Below are positions 45,356 through 54,716 of a DNA stretch of 64,000 nt, piece after piece (position 1 is the stretch's first letter; the number at the start of each line of letters is the position of its first letter). The notes under the pieces are model-generated. The model saw nothing but the letters and a program-made list of their open reading frames with translations, searched no databases and was not told the origin of the DNA. A program made the translations under genes and the position numbers. Source of the stretch: an uncultured Selenomonadales bacterium (GTDB lineage: Bacteria; Bacillota; Negativicutes; Selenomonadales; Selenomonadaceae); assembly GCA_946407095.1 (NCBI GenBank), contig CAMJMR010000004.1, forward strand, positions 19,286 through 83,285. Direction: 5' to 3'.

Positions 45356-45630
45356 GTTAAGGGACAAGTTGCAGAGGACGAGGCCGCCCATGGATGGGCG
45401 GGCAACGTGACGTTGCATCCGGATAGCGCGTTGAAAGTCGTCGACGGCTTAAGGGAGGACGCCGCGTTCACGCTGTTCCCCCGCTTTCAAAGCGGGTCTT
45501 TGGGCGAACAAAGAAAAAGTAGATTCTAATCATAAAAGTTATTGATTGACTGAATCGAAAGGACGAGTCCGCCGCCGCCACGACAAGCCGAGCTGTCTTT
45601 GAGTCCTTTTGCTTAGCAAACGAAAGGACA
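45356..45630 (+). repeat. Intergenic modular hairpin repeat, copy I (composite)
   Basis: GAGGCCGCCCATGGATGGGCGG is followed by a segment also found inversely in copy F (gcatccggatagcgcg). The family 2 core gctgttcCCCCGCTTTCAAAGCGGG comes next, then a CAAAGAAAAAGTAG half-arm. It ends GCTGTCTTTGAGTCC...AAAGGAC, where both stem arms differ together from the GCCC/GGGC form of copies A and B. It occupies the 297-bp gap upstream of the GTPase gene. Confidence 0.82.
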
Positions 45631-45637
45631 ACACGCC

Positions 45638-48600
45638 CTACTTTTTCGGGACGGTCAAGCTGTCGGGACGCGTCGCCTTGAGTTCAAAACGTCGCGCATC
45701 TTCCTTTGAAGTCAAAAGCTTAACGACGGTGCCTGACGAAACATCTTTCCAAGTGTCGTTGGGCAAATCGATTTCGAGCCGCCCGCCCTTGTAGCCGTCG
45801 GGGTTTTCGCGGACGGTGCCCAGCGTGCGCGTCGCCGAATCGCCCAGTTCGATATTCATGCGCCCGTCGCGTCGGCAAACCAGATACATTTTCGGCGTAG
45901 CGGGCGCGTCGCTTTCGATTATCAGCTTGCAGTCCTTGGCGTGAATGGTTTTGGTTATAAAGCCGCTCGTGCCCCACTCCAGCCGATAAGTGATGATTTG
46001 TTTCGGGCTGTTGTTGAGCGTCAAGGTCGAAGGTGCGGAATAAGCCGATGAGCCGTCGCCGAATTGATATTCGCCGATGACCGTGACGAACAGTTCCTTC
46101 TGCGGCAAGTGCGTTTGCAAAATAAAAGTGTCCTGCGCGTATTTCTTGGCGGGGATGCGATTCATTTGCCGCGCCCGCGCAGTTTCAATCGTCGCGTAAA
46201 GGTCGTCGGCGTCGCGCGTGTTAATCTTGTAGTGAATCATGTAAAGGCTTTCGGGCACGCCCTTCAGGACAAGTTTCAAGCCGCCCGCGTCGATTTGCGT
46301 TTTGGCGGCGTCAATCTCGCAAGGCTCGACGTTGGCGCAAGTGACAATCTCGCTGACGACGCCCAGCTCGCGCGTCGCGCTGATGACCGCGATTTTCATA
46401 ACGTCATTGCCCAGCGGGAACTCGCAAGCCTCGTCCGAACTTTCAGCCCGCTTACACACGACGCCGTTGCCCAAAAGCTCGTCAATCTTATCCAGCTCGA
46501 AAACCTTGCCAATCTGCGCGGAATCAACCTTGCCGTAAACCACTTTGAACCAAACGGCAAAGTCGCCCGTCGACTTCCACGTGAAAGAAGCTTTGCCGCC
46601 GCGCACGCCGCAAGTCAAATTCGTCACGGGCTTAGGCGGCTGTTCGGGCGTCAAGGTCACGCTCAAGCCGTGACTGTACTTATAAGTCCTGTCGATTGTC
46701 GAAACCTTGCCGGCAATCTCGTCATTGGGGCGCGCGAAAAATTTTTCGTTGTTGGCGGCGTTGTCCTCGGCGGCGTAGTAGACGCATTGCAGGCGATACT
46801 GATACTGCTTGCGGTTGCGGACGTTCTTGTCGACGAAGGAATTCTGCTCGCACTCGGCAACGACGACGCTTTTGCCCGCGCTGTCGCTGCGCAGGATTCG
46901 GACGCCCAAGCAGTTGTCGGAAGGCAGTCGCCAAATGAATTTGCACGCGCCGTCCTCGGTTTTGGCGATGAGTTTCTTTTCGTCCAAGTCGCTGTAGTGA
47001 ACGGCGGTCGCGGTCGTCGGAGTGGAAGTCGTGCCCAGTCGCGTCGAAAAAACCGCGTAGCCGTAAAGAATGCCGGGCTTTACGTCGGTGTCGACGAACT
47101 CAAGGCGGTCGGTGTTTTCAATCAGCACGTCGCCGTCGCGATAAGTTTTCGGGACGCCGTCAACCTTGCGAATCAGCGTGTAGGTTATGCCCAAATCGTT
47201 GGCGGCTTGCCAAGAGACGTTGCAAATCAGCGCGGGATTGGCGGCAAGGCTTGACGACTTCGCCTTGACGGAAATTTTCCCTATACTCGGCGTAACGGCG
47301 GGCGAATAATTTTCTCGGAGGGTCGCAACCAGCGCGGGCGGAGCTTTCGGCGGAATGAGTTTCAATCTTTCCTGCGCGGGCTTGTAGTCCTTAATCTTGC
47401 GAAGAATCTCGACGCAATCACTGACGGCCTTCGCGGGCGCGATGCTTAGGCTCGGCATTTTCTTTTCCGCCCAAGCGTCCAGCTCGCGGCGTTTGAGTTT
47501 CTCGGCAGTCTTGTTGATTCTCCACTCGATTTTCTTCAAGTCGTTGGATTCGGGCTTGAGGAGCTTCGCGCGCGCCAAAAGCTTCATAATTTCCGCCGTG
47601 ACGATGTGAACGTCTTCGTCGGCATTGCGCGCCTGTTCGACCAGGTCAAGCATGGAATTCATCTCGGCAACGTAGCGCGAAAAATTTTTCAGCTCGACGA
47701 AGGAAAAATCGCACGCGGTGCAGTGTTCGGCAGTCGAAGGGAGTTTCTTGCCGCACTTGGGGCATTCGACGTAAAAATTTTCGCCGCACACCTTGCAACG
47801 GGCACGTTCGGCCTCTTCGCGTGTACGGAAAATTTCAAACGCGCCGCAGTTGGCGCACGTCACGCAAAAAGCATTTTCCTCGACGCTGCCGGTCGCCTCG
47901 TAGGGATCTTTCAGCAAGCCCGCCGCCTTGTTGTAGAGTGCCGCGCTCAGCTCGTAAGTCAGGAAGTTGCGGAAGTTGCGGCGAATGCGATTGATGCAGT
48001 TGTCGGCGAAGTAGCTGTCGCGTTTGAAGATGTCGGGGGCGGCTTTTATCTTCGCGAAGAAGTCGTCCAGGCTTGCGATTCTCAAGGAGTGGTCATACTT
48101 GAAGCGGCTGTCGTCGGTGTTGAAAACTTGCGTCTGCGCCAGGTTGAGGAGCGATTTAATCGATTGCCATTGCGGAATGGGCGCGGAATATTTTTTGGCG
48201 GCGTCTCGGAAAATTTCGCGTAAGTCTTCGGTCGTGCGGCGGCGGTAGAAGTCGGGCGAAGGCTCGATTTGGTTTTCCATGTAGAACGCCAGCTCGTAAA
48301 GGTCGTGAACGCTTGCAGACCACGGAAAATTTTTTTCGTCGGGCACGGTTTGGAACACCGCGAAGTTTTTGCGCAGCTCTTCCAATATCGAATCGGCAAG
48401 GAAGAAATTGTTCAGCGTCGCCAAGATTGTTTGCGTCGATTTGGCGGGCTTTATCTCGAAACCCTGTTCGCGATAGGTCGCCTCGATTGTCGGCACGCTT
48501 AGCCGTAATTTGTCGCGCACCTGCCGAATCTGCGCCTGATTGACTTGCAACGTCCCCTGCGCCTCGCCGCGCTGAATTTCGATGTAAAGCCGCAATTCCT

Positions 48601-48847
48601 CAACGCGTTGTTGCTTGAGCGATTCAGCCTCCCGTTGCCGAAAGCGCGGGTTTTCAATCGTCAGCGCAATGTAGTTGTCCATTTGCAATTCGGCACGAAT
48701 GGCAGCCAGCCGCGTCGGGTCGACGGTCGTATTTTGTTCGGCAGTCAAGCGTTTCTTCCATGCGTCGTAAGCGGCGCGGATTTTTTTGTCCTTGTCGGGA
48801 GGATCAAATTCCAAGCCGAGCATTTCAAAGATATTTCTTTTAGCCAA
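45638..48847 (-). CDS. Large scaffold-like protein: J-domain-like N-terminus, zinc ribbons, FN3-like C-terminus
   Basis: 1069 residues, no signal peptide. The N-terminus (NIFEMLGLEFDPPDKDKK then IRAAYDAWKKRL) resembles a short J-domain-like helical module. A helical region follows to about residue 330. Two Cys4-type ribbons lie at about 335-395 (CANCGAF, CKVCGENFYVECPKCGKK, CTACDF). From about residue 500 the protein is beta-rich with repeated FN3-like units (VTNLTCGVRGGKASFTWKS). It looks like a cytoplasmic scaffold for the zinc-ribbon GTPase downstream. The start is TTG at 48847 with GGGGGGAA upstream. No catalytic motif was seen. Not assigned to a named family. Confidence 0.65.
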   Translation of the reverse strand: MAKRNIFEMLGLEFDPPDKDKKIRAAYDAWKKRLTAEQNTTVDPTRLAAIRAELQMDNYIALTIENPRFRQREAESLKQQRVEELRLYIEIQRGEAQGTLQVNQAQIRQVRDKLRLSVPTIEATYREQGFEIKPAKSTQTILATLNNFFLADSILEELRKNFAVFQTVPDEKNFPWSASVHDLYELAFYMENQIEPSPDFYRRRTTEDLREIFRDAAKKYSAPIPQWQSIKSLLNLAQTQVFNTDDSRFKYDHSLRIASLDDFFAKIKAAPDIFKRDSYFADNCINRIRRNFRNFLTYELSAALYNKAAGLLKDPYEATGSVEENAFCVTCANCGAFEIFRTREEAERARCKVCGENFYVECPKCGKKLPSTAEHCTACDFSFVELKNFSRYVAEMNSMLDLVEQARNADEDVHIVTAEIMKLLARAKLLKPESNDLKKIEWRINKTAEKLKRRELDAWAEKKMPSLSIAPAKAVSDCVEILRKIKDYKPAQERLKLIPPKAPPALVATLRENYSPAVTPSIGKISVKAKSSSLAANPALICNVSWQAANDLGITYTLIRKVDGVPKTYRDGDVLIENTDRLEFVDTDVKPGILYGYAVFSTRLGTTSTPTTATAVHYSDLDEKKLIAKTEDGACKFIWRLPSDNCLGVRILRSDSAGKSVVVAECEQNSFVDKNVRNRKQYQYRLQCVYYAAEDNAANNEKFFARPNDEIAGKVSTIDRTYKYSHGLSVTLTPEQPPKPVTNLTCGVRGGKASFTWKSTGDFAVWFKVVYGKVDSAQIGKVFELDKIDELLGNGVVCKRAESSDEACEFPLGNDVMKIAVISATRELGVVSEIVTCANVEPCEIDAAKTQIDAGGLKLVLKGVPESLYMIHYKINTRDADDLYATIETARARQMNRIPAKKYAQDTFILQTHLPQKELFVTVIGEYQFGDGSSAYSAPSTLTLNNSPKQIITYRLEWGTSGFITKTIHAKDCKLIIESDAPATPKMYLVCRRDGRMNIELGDSATRTLGTVRENPDGYKGGRLEIDLPNDTWKDVSSGTVVKLLTSKEDARRFELKATRPDSLTVPKK

Positions 48848-48925
48848 GTGATTCCCCCCAAAAGTTTTGTTTGCGCCGATATTATCAGAAAAACTTCATT
48901 TCAACAAGACTTAATCCGCTTCAAA

Positions 48926-48963
48926 TAAAAAATCCCGCCTTTCGACGGGGGAAAAATTTTTTT
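48926..48963 (-). terminator. Rho-independent terminator after the SYLF gene
   Basis: On the minus strand CCCGTCGAAAGGCGGG is followed by ATTTTTTA. Confidence 0.75.
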
Positions 48964-48969
48964 ATAACG

Positions 48970-49539
48970 TCATTGGTTGAGTTTCTTGTCGGCGTAAATC
49001 TTCGTGCCCTTGAGCGTCGCCTCCAACGCGAGTCCCTTTGTCGTCATCTGGAAGACCCAAACGCCCGGCGCAACGTATTCCGCGCCTTCAATCACGCCGC
49101 CTTGAACGCCGTCGTCAGCTGCCGCCTCCGCCTCCGCGCCGAAACGCGTTTTGCCGATGATGAAGTTATCCCAAGCGTCGCGGGTGTTTATCAAGAAAAC
49201 CAAATCGTATTCTTTCGCGCCGAGCCCGAGTCCTGCCGAAAGTTCTTTCATGCGCAGATAAACGCGTTCGCCCGTCTGCCTGTTAATCGCAATGCCGCGT
49301 CCGTGACTTGAGCCGACGAACAGCACCTTAACGCCCGAATTCGACAGCGTGGCGTAGGCGTAGCATTGATTGATAACGCGCCGCGCATGAGGATGTTTTT
49401 CGTAGAGCTTTGCCAGCGTTTTGTCGTGCAGTTCGTTAATCTGCGCGCGTTGTTCGGCCGCACTTGCCGCCAAGACCGTCGACGCCGTCAAAAAGCACAA
49501 AAGCATCGTCAGCACCGCTAAGAATTTTTTTATTGCCAT
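48970..49539 (-). CDS. Exported SYLF/Ysc84-like lipid-binding domain protein
   Basis: 189 residues. A signal peptide (AVLTMLLCFLTASTVLAA) precedes a SYLF-type domain: AYATLSNSGVKVLFVGSSHGRGIA, MKELSAGLGLGAKEYDLVF and the later FGAEAEAAADDGVQGG. Such domains bind phosphoinositides in eukaryotes; the bacterial role, probably in the envelope, is unknown. It ends at a terminator, so is not in the same transcript as the scaffold gene downstream. Confidence 0.8.
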   Translation of the reverse strand: MAIKKFLAVLTMLLCFLTASTVLAASAAEQRAQINELHDKTLAKLYEKHPHARRVINQCYAYATLSNSGVKVLFVGSSHGRGIAINRQTGERVYLRMKELSAGLGLGAKEYDLVFLINTRDAWDNFIIGKTRFGAEAEAAADDGVQGGVIEGAEYVAPGVWVFQMTTKGLALEATLKGTKIYADKKLNQ

Positions 49540-49548
49540 CGCCTCTTG

Positions 49549-50468
49549 TTAATCGAGTGAAATGACGCCGTATCTGCCGAGATTGAAAAAGTACGTGTGT
49601 TCAAATTTGTCCGTCAACATCATTGCCGTATAAGAAGCCCCGCAACGAGCCGCAACGAGCGAATTACATTCGGAGGCAATAACGATTTGCGTCAGATACT
49701 CTTTGCCTTGAAGAAAATGGTCATTCGGTCTTTCTACATGGTAAGGATCTTTTTTCCCCGGAATGTATTCAAAGTATTCTCTGTCGAGAACCACGCAAAA
49801 TTCTTTGAAGATATCTTTAAAAATTTCGACAAAGTTTTTGTCTTCCGTAGCTAAGAAGATTTTGTTGCATTGCCACTCTTGAATCTTGGCAACGACAGTA
49901 CTGACAGCAAACTCAATGGGGGGGGGGGGATAGGGTGATTATGAGGTCTCTTTGATATATAGTCCGTTCCGCGCAAGTAGACGCCGAGCACGCGATCTTT
50001 GGGAGAAAATAATTTTTCTCGTGTGGCGGCAATGTCTTTATAAATCGCGGGTTTTATTTTCAGCAAGCCCAACTTCCTTAACATTCGCCATTCCGTCAGA
50101 ATGCCGCCTTTGTTTTCGTAATATTGCATACTGGTGCTCGGGCGCGGCAAACGGTCTTCAGTGTCACTTAAAATGACATTTTCGCCGCTGTAGGCCTGCT
50201 CAAGTCCGATTCGGAGCGGCTGCTCAAAATAATATTCCCACGCGTTTTCTTTGCCGAGTTTTTCGGGCGCAAGATAGGGACTCGGATAATTTTGCATGTC
50301 GATGACGGGAATCCAACCGTTGGACAAAGCGTACCAAATTCGACCGGCATACAAAGCGTATCTGCCCAAAAGCCCCGTCGTCTTCGCTCTGCGGCGAATG
50401 ATGTAGTAAGTCGGCTTAGTCGGGTCGCCGCGCTTAATGTAGTGTTCGCTCCAATTGGTGTCCGTCAA
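49549..50468 (-). pseudogene. Fucosyltransferase-like glycosyltransferase, frame broken at a G12/C12 tract (possibly phase-variable)
   Basis: The first part (from TTG 50468) reads YYIIRRRAKTTGLLGRYALY and VLGVYLRGTDYISKRPHNHP, like the RGTD donor-site motif of fucosyltransferase-like families. At the C12 tract (49918-49929) it shifts and ends at 49851. The second part continues in another frame: IEFAVSTVVAKIQEW, KIFLATEDKNFVEIF, then VIASECNSLVAARCGASYTAMML, as in the family's C-terminus. In-frame reading needs 10 or 13 Cs, so the present state is off. The full product would be about 305 residues. A tract-length sequencing error gives the same picture. Confidence 0.8.
49918..49929. repeat. 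Homopolymeric G12 tract inside the glycosyltransferase
   Basis: Twelve consecutive G on the plus strand (C on the coding strand), exactly at the frame break. This is the classic form of a slipped-strand contingency locus. Confidence 0.95.
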
Positions 50469-50549
50469 TCAAACCGTCTCCTCAAAAGCAAACGGACGAC
50501 GACTCAACCAAAAGAATCGCCGCCCTGCAATATTTTCAGCGCAAGAATT

Positions 50550-52085
50550 TTATTTCATGGTAACGAGAGACTTGCCCGTCATTTCGGCAGGAATGTCCAT
50601 GCCCGCCATAGTGAGGAGAGTCGGGGCAACATCGCAAAGCGCACCGTCTTTAACTGAAGCAACGCGGTCGCTGACAACGATAATCGGCACGGGGTTGGTC
50701 GTGTGCGCCGTGAACGGTTCCTTGAGCTTGTAATCGAACATCTGGTCTGCGTTGCCGTGGTCGGCGATAATGACGACTTCGCCGCCGACTTTCTTCATGC
50801 ACGCGATAAATATGCCGACGCAAACGTCAACGGTCTCGACAGCCTGCACCGCCGCCTTCATGACGCCCGTGTGACCAACCATGTCGCCGTTGGCGAAGTT
50901 GAGGATAATGAAGTCGTATTTCTCGGAGAGAATCGCCTCGGCAACCTTCATGGTGACGGTCGGCGCGCTCATTTCGGGCTTGAGGTCGTAAGTCGCAACT
51001 TTCGGGCTGGGGACAAGGATACGGTCTTCGCCCGCGTAGGGCTCTTCGACGCCGCCGTTAAAGAAGAACGTGACGTGAGCATACTTTTCCGTCTCGGCAA
51101 TGCGCAACTGATTCAAGCCCGCCTTGCTGATTGTTTCGCCCAAGCCGTTTGTGACGCTTTCGGGCGGATAGGCAACGTCGACGTTCAAGCCTTCCTCGTA
51201 TTGCGTCATTGTCGCGAAGGGAATGCCGACAATCTCTTCGACGCGCGGGAAACCGTCAAAAGTTTTATCGGTGAAGGCGTGCGTCAATTCGCGCGCGCGG
51301 TCGGGGCGGAAGTTGAAGAAAATAATTCCGTCAGCCTTGCCGATGCCCGCATAGTCGCCAATAACCACAGGGTTGACGAATTCGTCGGTAACCTTCGCGT
51401 CGTAGGAAGCTTTAATCGCCACGTCGGAGGAGGGTTGTTTCGGAGCGTCGGCTTTGGCAATGGCGTCGTAAGCCTTTTGAACTCTGTCCCAACGTTTATC
51501 GCGATCCATTGCGTAGTAGCGGCCGCTGATTGTCGCGATTTGACCTGCGCCGATTTCCTTAATCTTCGCCTCAAGTTCGGCGAGGTATTCGGCGGCGGAG
51601 CTGGGCGGCACGTCGCGTCCGTCGAGGAAGCAGTGGACGTAGACTTTCGCCACGCCCTTTTTCTTCGCGAGCTGAAGCAAGCCGTAAAGGTGTTCGGTGT
51701 GGCTGTGGACGCCGCCGGGCGAAACGAGTCCGAAGAGGTGGAGCGCGCCGCCCGAAGCCGTTACCTTGTCGACGACGCCGACGAGTGCTTTGTTTTCAAA
51801 GAAGTCGCCGTCACGAATCGCCTTGGTGATTTTCGTCAGCGGCTGGTAGATGACTCTGCCCGCGCCGATGTTCATGTGTCCGACTTCGGAATTGCCCATT
51901 TGCCCGTCAGGCAAGCCGACGTATTCGCCCGAAGCCTGCAGTTGCGCATTGGGATATTTTTTCGTGAGTTCGTCGAGGACGGGCGTGTTGCCGACTTGAA
52001 TCGCGTTGAACTTATCGGTTTCGTTGCCGATGCCCCAGCCGTCCATGATGATTAAGCAAATCGGTGCGTGTTTGATTTTTGCCAT
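50550..52085 (-). CDS. gpmI: 2,3-bisphosphoglycerate-independent phosphoglycerate mutase
   Basis: 511 residues, normal length. It has LIIMDGWGIGNETD at the N-terminus, the catalytic Ser in GNSEVGHMNIGAGR and the metal motif IADHGNADQM near the end. It interconverts 3- and 2-phosphoglycerate with two Mn ions. It closes the glycolytic set gap, pgk-tpi, gpmI; a terminator and a small exported gene lie between it and pgk-tpi. Confidence 0.97.
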   Translation of the reverse strand: MAKIKHAPICLIIMDGWGIGNETDKFNAIQVGNTPVLDELTKKYPNAQLQASGEYVGLPDGQMGNSEVGHMNIGAGRVIYQPLTKITKAIRDGDFFENKALVGVVDKVTASGGALHLFGLVSPGGVHSHTEHLYGLLQLAKKKGVAKVYVHCFLDGRDVPPSSAAEYLAELEAKIKEIGAGQIATISGRYYAMDRDKRWDRVQKAYDAIAKADAPKQPSSDVAIKASYDAKVTDEFVNPVVIGDYAGIGKADGIIFFNFRPDRARELTHAFTDKTFDGFPRVEEIVGIPFATMTQYEEGLNVDVAYPPESVTNGLGETISKAGLNQLRIAETEKYAHVTFFFNGGVEEPYAGEDRILVPSPKVATYDLKPEMSAPTVTMKVAEAILSEKYDFIILNFANGDMVGHTGVMKAAVQAVETVDVCVGIFIACMKKVGGEVVIIADHGNADQMFDYKLKEPFTAHTTNPVPIIVVSDRVASVKDGALCDVAPTLLTMAGMDIPAEMTGKSLVTMK

Positions 52086-52101
52086 TCGTAAGCACTCTCC
52101 T

Positions 52102-52476
52102 TTAGTAATACCAATGCTCCTCTATTTCGTATGACCAACCTAACCTGTCCATGCAGAACTCGAACAACGGGCTGCGCGGGATGACAACGGTTGTGTGGGT
52201 TCCGTCCATCGAATCGGTTTCGTAACGCCACATATCGTCCTGCCACTTGCTGAAAGTCCACTTGACGACGCGTTGACGTTGCCCGTCGCCAATCATTTTG
52301 GTTGAAACGGAAAAATATTTTCCCGTAGCCGACGTGCCGCCCGTGATTGTGTCGTCCATTGCGTAAAGGTCGACGCCTTCCGAATCCCAACGGTCAAGCC
52401 AAACGTCAGCCGCCGCGCAGGGGTTTGCAAGCGTCAGCGTCACGACGAACATTGCCGCGCAGAAAAAATTTTTCAT
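52102..52476 (-). CDS. Small exported protein of unknown function
   Basis: 124 residues. A signal peptide (AAMFVVTLTLANPCAAAD) is followed by a compact Trp/Tyr-rich domain (VWLDRWDSEGVDLYAMDDTI, WTFSKWQDDMWRYETDS). It reads like a small beta-rich surface protein family with a predicted stable fold. I recognise no family. It sits between pgk-tpi and gpmI, with a terminator-like hairpin upstream, so is perhaps read through at a low level. Confidence 0.7.
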   Translation of the reverse strand: MKNFFCAAMFVVTLTLANPCAAADVWLDRWDSEGVDLYAMDDTITGGTSATGKYFSVSTKMIGDGQRQRVVKWTFSKWQDDMWRYETDSMDGTHTTVVIPRSPLFEFCMDRLGWSYEIEEHWYY

Positions 52477-52499
52477 GTCGAGTTCCTTGTTGCTGTAAG

Positions 52500-52532
52500 A
52501 AAAGCCGCCAATGTCACGAACAGAGGCGGCTT
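52500..52532 (-). terminator. Terminator after pgk-tpi
   Basis: On the minus strand AAGCCGCC and GGCGGCTT pair around a 14-base loop, followed by TTCTT. The T run is short, so it may be leaky. Confidence 0.55.
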
Positions 52533-52567
52533 AACTTACCTTAGCTTAGTCAAGCAGAAGTTTTCGC

Positions 52568-54505
52568 TTAGAAATTAACAATCGCGCTGAAGTCTTGAGC
52601 TTTGAGGCTCGCGCCGCCGACCAATGCGCCGTCGACGTTGGGCTGTTGCATGAGGTCTTTAATCGTCGCGGGCTTGACGGAGCCGCCGTATTGAATGCGA
52701 ATCGCGTCCGCCGCCTCTTGACCGAATTTCTTGGCAACAGCCTCGCGGATTGCCTTGCAGACTTCCTCTGCCTGGTCGAAGGTCGCGGTCTTGCCGGTGC
52801 CGATAGCCCAAATCGGCTCGTAAGCGATGACAAGTTTCTTGACTTCGGCGGGCTTGAAGCCGTCAAGGTCTTTGTCGATTTGTCCGACGACGTGCTCAAT
52901 GTACTTGCCCGACTCGCGAACTTCAAGGGACTCGCCGCAGCAGATTATCGGAGTGATGCCCGCGTTGAAGGCAGCCTTGGCGCGCTTGTTGACGCCCTCG
53001 TCAGTTTCGCCGAAGTAGTCGCGGCGTTCGCTGTGTCCGAGGATGACGTAGTCGACGTTGATTTCGTTGAGCATACCCGTGGAAATTTCGCCGGTGTACG
53101 CGCCCTTCGCTTCCCAGTGGACGTTCTGCGCGGCAACGTGAATGTTGGTGCCTTTAACGGTCGCGGCAACGGCGGCAAGAGCGGTAGCAGTCGGCGCAAC
53201 GACAACGCGGCATTCGGCACTCTTTACGAGCGGAATAAGTTCTTCGACGAGCGCAACGCCTTGCTTAATGGTATTGTTCATCTTCCAGTTGCCGGCGATA
53301 ATCGGGGTGCGTCCCACGCCGTCAATCGCGTCAATGCCGGGCAGGACTTTGCCTTCGAGGTATTCGAGGGTCGCGCCGCCGCCGGTGGAGATGTGAGAAA
53401 TTTTCTTGTCGAGACCGGTTTTCTTGAGAGCCGCAATGGAATCGCCGCCGCCGACGATTGAAATTGCGCCTTTATCGGTTGCGTCAGCCACAGCCTTCGC
53501 CACGGCGAGCGTGCCCTTCGCGAAGTTGTCGAATTCAAAGACGCCCATAGGTCCGTTCCAAATAATCGTCTTCGCGCCTTCGAGAGCTTTGACGTATTCT
53601 TGGGAAGTCTTTTCGCCGCTGTCGAGACCCATCCAATCTTCGGGGCACTGGTCAACGGGAACGGTTTTGAATTCGGCATCAGCCGCGAATTTGTTGGCAA
53701 CGACGAGGTCGACGGGCAGAACGACTTTGACGCCCTTGGCTTCGGCCTTCGCGAGGAGTTCCTTGGCGAGTTCGATTTTGTCCGCTTCGAGGAGGGATTT
53801 GCCTACGCCGTAACCCTTAGCCGCGTCGAAGGTGTGAGCCATGCCGCCGCCGATTATAATCGTGTCGACTTTGTCAATCATGTTGCTGATGACGCCGATT
53901 TTGTCAGAAACTTTCGCGCCGCCGATAATGCCGACGAACGGACGCTGGGGAGCCTCAAGGGTCTTGCCGATGTAGTTGATTTCCTTTTCCATGAGGAAAC
54001 CCGACGCGGTTTCGAGGAAGTGGGTGATGCCGACGTTGGAGGCGTGAGCGCGGTGAGCCATGCCGAATGCGTCATTGACGGCGATGTCAGCGAGCGCGGC
54101 GAGTTGTTTCGCGAACTTGGGATTGTTTTTCTTTTCTTCCTTGTGATAGCGAAGATTTTCAAGCAAGAGGATTTCGCCGGGCTGGAGTTCGGCGGCTGCT
54201 TTTTCGGCGGGTTCGCCAATGCAGTCTTCCGCCCATTTTACGGGTCTGCCGAGGATTTCGGCGAGTTTCGCTGCGATGGGTTTGGTCGAGAATTTGGGTT
54301 CGCGAGCTTCGGTCGGGCGTCCGAGGTGGCAGCCGATAATGATAGCCGCGCCCTGTTCGAGCAGATAGTTCAGAGTCGGGAGCGTCGCGTCAATGCGCTT
54401 GGTATTGGTGATGTTCTGGTTTTCGTCCATAGGGACGTTGTAGTCGACGCGCAGAAAGACCTTTTTGCCCTTCAAGTTGATGTCGCGAATGTTTTTCTTA
54501 TTCAT
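52568..54505 (-). CDS. pgk-tpiA: Phosphoglycerate kinase - triosephosphate isomerase fusion
   Basis: 645 residues in one frame. The PGK part (about 1-395) has the N-terminal [22 protein letters not shown] and the C-terminal [11 protein letters not shown] with [13 protein letters not shown]. The TIM part (about 396-645) starts at [14 protein letters not shown] and has [20 protein letters not shown] and IQYGGSVKP. Both active sites look intact. An internal GTG at 53317 right before the TIM start could give a separate TIM. Such fusions are known from Thermotoga. The linker is very short. The gap gene lies 211 bases upstream, with repeat family 2 between. Confidence 0.95.
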   Translation of the reverse strand: MNKKNIRDINLKGKKVFLRVDYNVPMDENQNITNTKRIDATLPTLNYLLEQGAAIIIGCHLGRPTEAREPKFSTKPIAAKLAEILGRPVKWAEDCIGEPAEKAAAELQPGEILLLENLRYHKEEKKNNPKFAKQLAALADIAVNDAFGMAHRAHASNVGITHFLETASGFLMEKEINYIGKTLEAPQRPFVGIIGGAKVSDKIGVISNMIDKVDTIIIGGGMAHTFDAAKGYGVGKSLLEADKIELAKELLAKAEAKGVKVVLPVDLVVANKFAADAEFKTVPVDQCPEDWMGLDSGEKTSQEYVKALEGAKTIIWNGPMGVFEFDNFAKGTLAVAKAVADATDKGAISIVGGGDSIAALKKTGLDKKISHISTGGGATLEYLEGKVLPGIDAIDGVGRTPIIAGNWKMNNTIKQGVALVEELIPLVKSAECRVVVAPTATALAAVAATVKGTNIHVAAQNVHWEAKGAYTGEISTGMLNEINVDYVILGHSERRDYFGETDEGVNKRAKAAFNAGITPIICCGESLEVRESGKYIEHVVGQIDKDLDGFKPAEVKKLVIAYEPIWAIGTGKTATFDQAEEVCKAIREAVAKKFGQEAADAIRIQYGGSVKPATIKDLMQQPNVDGALVGGASLKAQDFSAIVNF

Positions 54506-54544
54506 CAGAAAACCTCCCCAAAAAATAAAAAACTTACGAAACTA

Positions 54545-54645
54545 GCAATGCGCTAGCGTTGCGTATTGGCGCGGGTGATTAACTCTAAGCTGTCGGAACA
54601 TGGAAGCGCGACCGCTGTTCCCCCGCTTATAAAGCGGGCGGCTCG
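54545..54645. repeat. Short intergenic repeat family 2, copy 2
   Basis: It shares gcgcgggtgattaactc and gcgcgaccgctgttccCCCGCTTATAAAGCGGG with copies at 4231 and 38275. It lies in the 211-bp space between gap and pgk-tpi. Confidence 0.6.
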
Positions 54646-54716
54646 GCTCAACATTGACGAAGAGCCGAGCCGTCACATTTTCTTAAAGCGTGTTCAGTTG
54701 TACGTTGCGAGAAATC

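Noticed and set aside
50703..52055. 450-residue plus-strand frame
   Set aside because: Antisense to gpmI.
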